Source: Deferribacteraceae bacterium
GTDB lineage: Bacteria; Chrysiogenota; Deferribacteres; Deferribacterales; JAISNW01
Length of the DNA stretch: 6,438 nt
Reading direction: 5' to 3'
NCBI GenBank assembly: GCA_031278965.1
Contig: JAITJJ010000176.1
Span: 1 to 6,438, forward strand
Shown one piece after another: positions 6,189-6,438 of this stretch. A program made the translations under genes and the position numbers. Under the pieces are notes generated by a model. It searched no databases. It was not told the DNA's origin and worked only from the letters and a program-made list of their open reading frames with translations. How positions within the stretch are numbered: position 1 is the stretch's first letter; each line of letters begins with the position of its first letter.

Positions 6189-6438
6189 GTGGTAAAATAA
6201 AAAATACACGAAAATATAAAAATATTTTGTTTTTGTTTAAATCCTTAAGAATGAAATGGACATAACTCCATTCTGATGAAACGCTGGCAGGGAAATTCTT
6301 TATTTAGAACAGGAGTATTAAACCTTTACTATGTTCTTTTAACTCCGATGAAGGGGTTTTCTTGCCTTCCATATAGTATACAAAATAAAAACCGCTATAA
6401 CTGAGGGCTCTGAATTTAATTAAAATAAATTTAAACTA
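6189..6438. other. AT-rich intergenic region, no gene supported
   Basis: No long open frame with coding character is visible on either strand. A short - strand frame (22 codons, ATG near 6375, after a TATACT box) starts MEGKKTPSSELKEHSKG and stops at TAA; it lacks a ribosome site. Small hairpins occur, for example AATGGA/TCCATT at 6255-6272. The region probably holds upstream control DNA of the zap operon and perhaps of a gene beyond the window. Confidence 0.5.

Noticed and set aside
1..6438. CRISPR array, tRNA, transposase, toxin-antitoxin or phage genes
   Set aside because: I looked for repeated units with spacers, cloverleaf folds and mobile-element or defence motifs on both strands and saw none.

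Overview
The window reads as chromosome from a Gram-negative, probably anaerobic bacterium. It carries a periplasmic octaheme cytochrome of the NrfA/octaheme nitrite reductase type beside a ZapB-ZapA-6S RNA-RarA-Fau-RNase Y block. Gene clusters pairing zapA, 6S RNA, fau and RNase Y are what I would expect in Deltaproteobacteria/Desulfobacterota or neighbouring phyla such as Deferribacterota. This placement comes from gene content and residue patterns only. No rRNA, tRNA, CRISPR array or intact mobile element is visible.

Left part (1-1921, + strand): a short AT-rich leader with a 12-bp palindrome, then one gene for an exported octaheme cytochrome c. Its fourth heme motif is CXXCK, the lysine-ligated active-site heme of NrfA and ONR. 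The best start (ATG at 189, strong Shine-Dalgarno) is one frame away from the body of the gene. The two frames meet at a run of eight T's (207-214), and a ninth T would restore a textbook signal peptide. The gene is therefore off by one base in a homopolymer: phase-variable, rescued by slippage, recently broken, or a sequencing error.

Middle (1922-2063): the convergent intergenic space holds a perfect 15-bp hairpin, which could serve as a two-way terminator, and next to it a second folded element just 3' of rny with two mutually exclusive inner stems.

Right part (2064-6152, all - strand), in transcription order: zapB-like, zapA, 6S RNA (ssrS), rarA, fau, rny. Spacings are short (about 3-25 nt), so this looks like one operon. 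A promoter with very little or no leader is predicted in front of zapB, and a second one inside the 3' end of zapA points exactly at the first base of the 6S closing stem. The block links division-ring assembly (ZapA/ZapB), RNA polymerase control (6S RNA), replication-fork rescue (RarA), folate salvage (Fau) and mRNA turnover (RNase Y). The 6S RNA has a clear closing stem, a terminal hairpin, a 3'-side hairpin and a sequence block resembling the E. coli molecule. Its 3' strand runs to within 3 nt of the favoured rarA start codon.

The last 250 bases (6189-6438) are AT-rich and hold no gene I can support.
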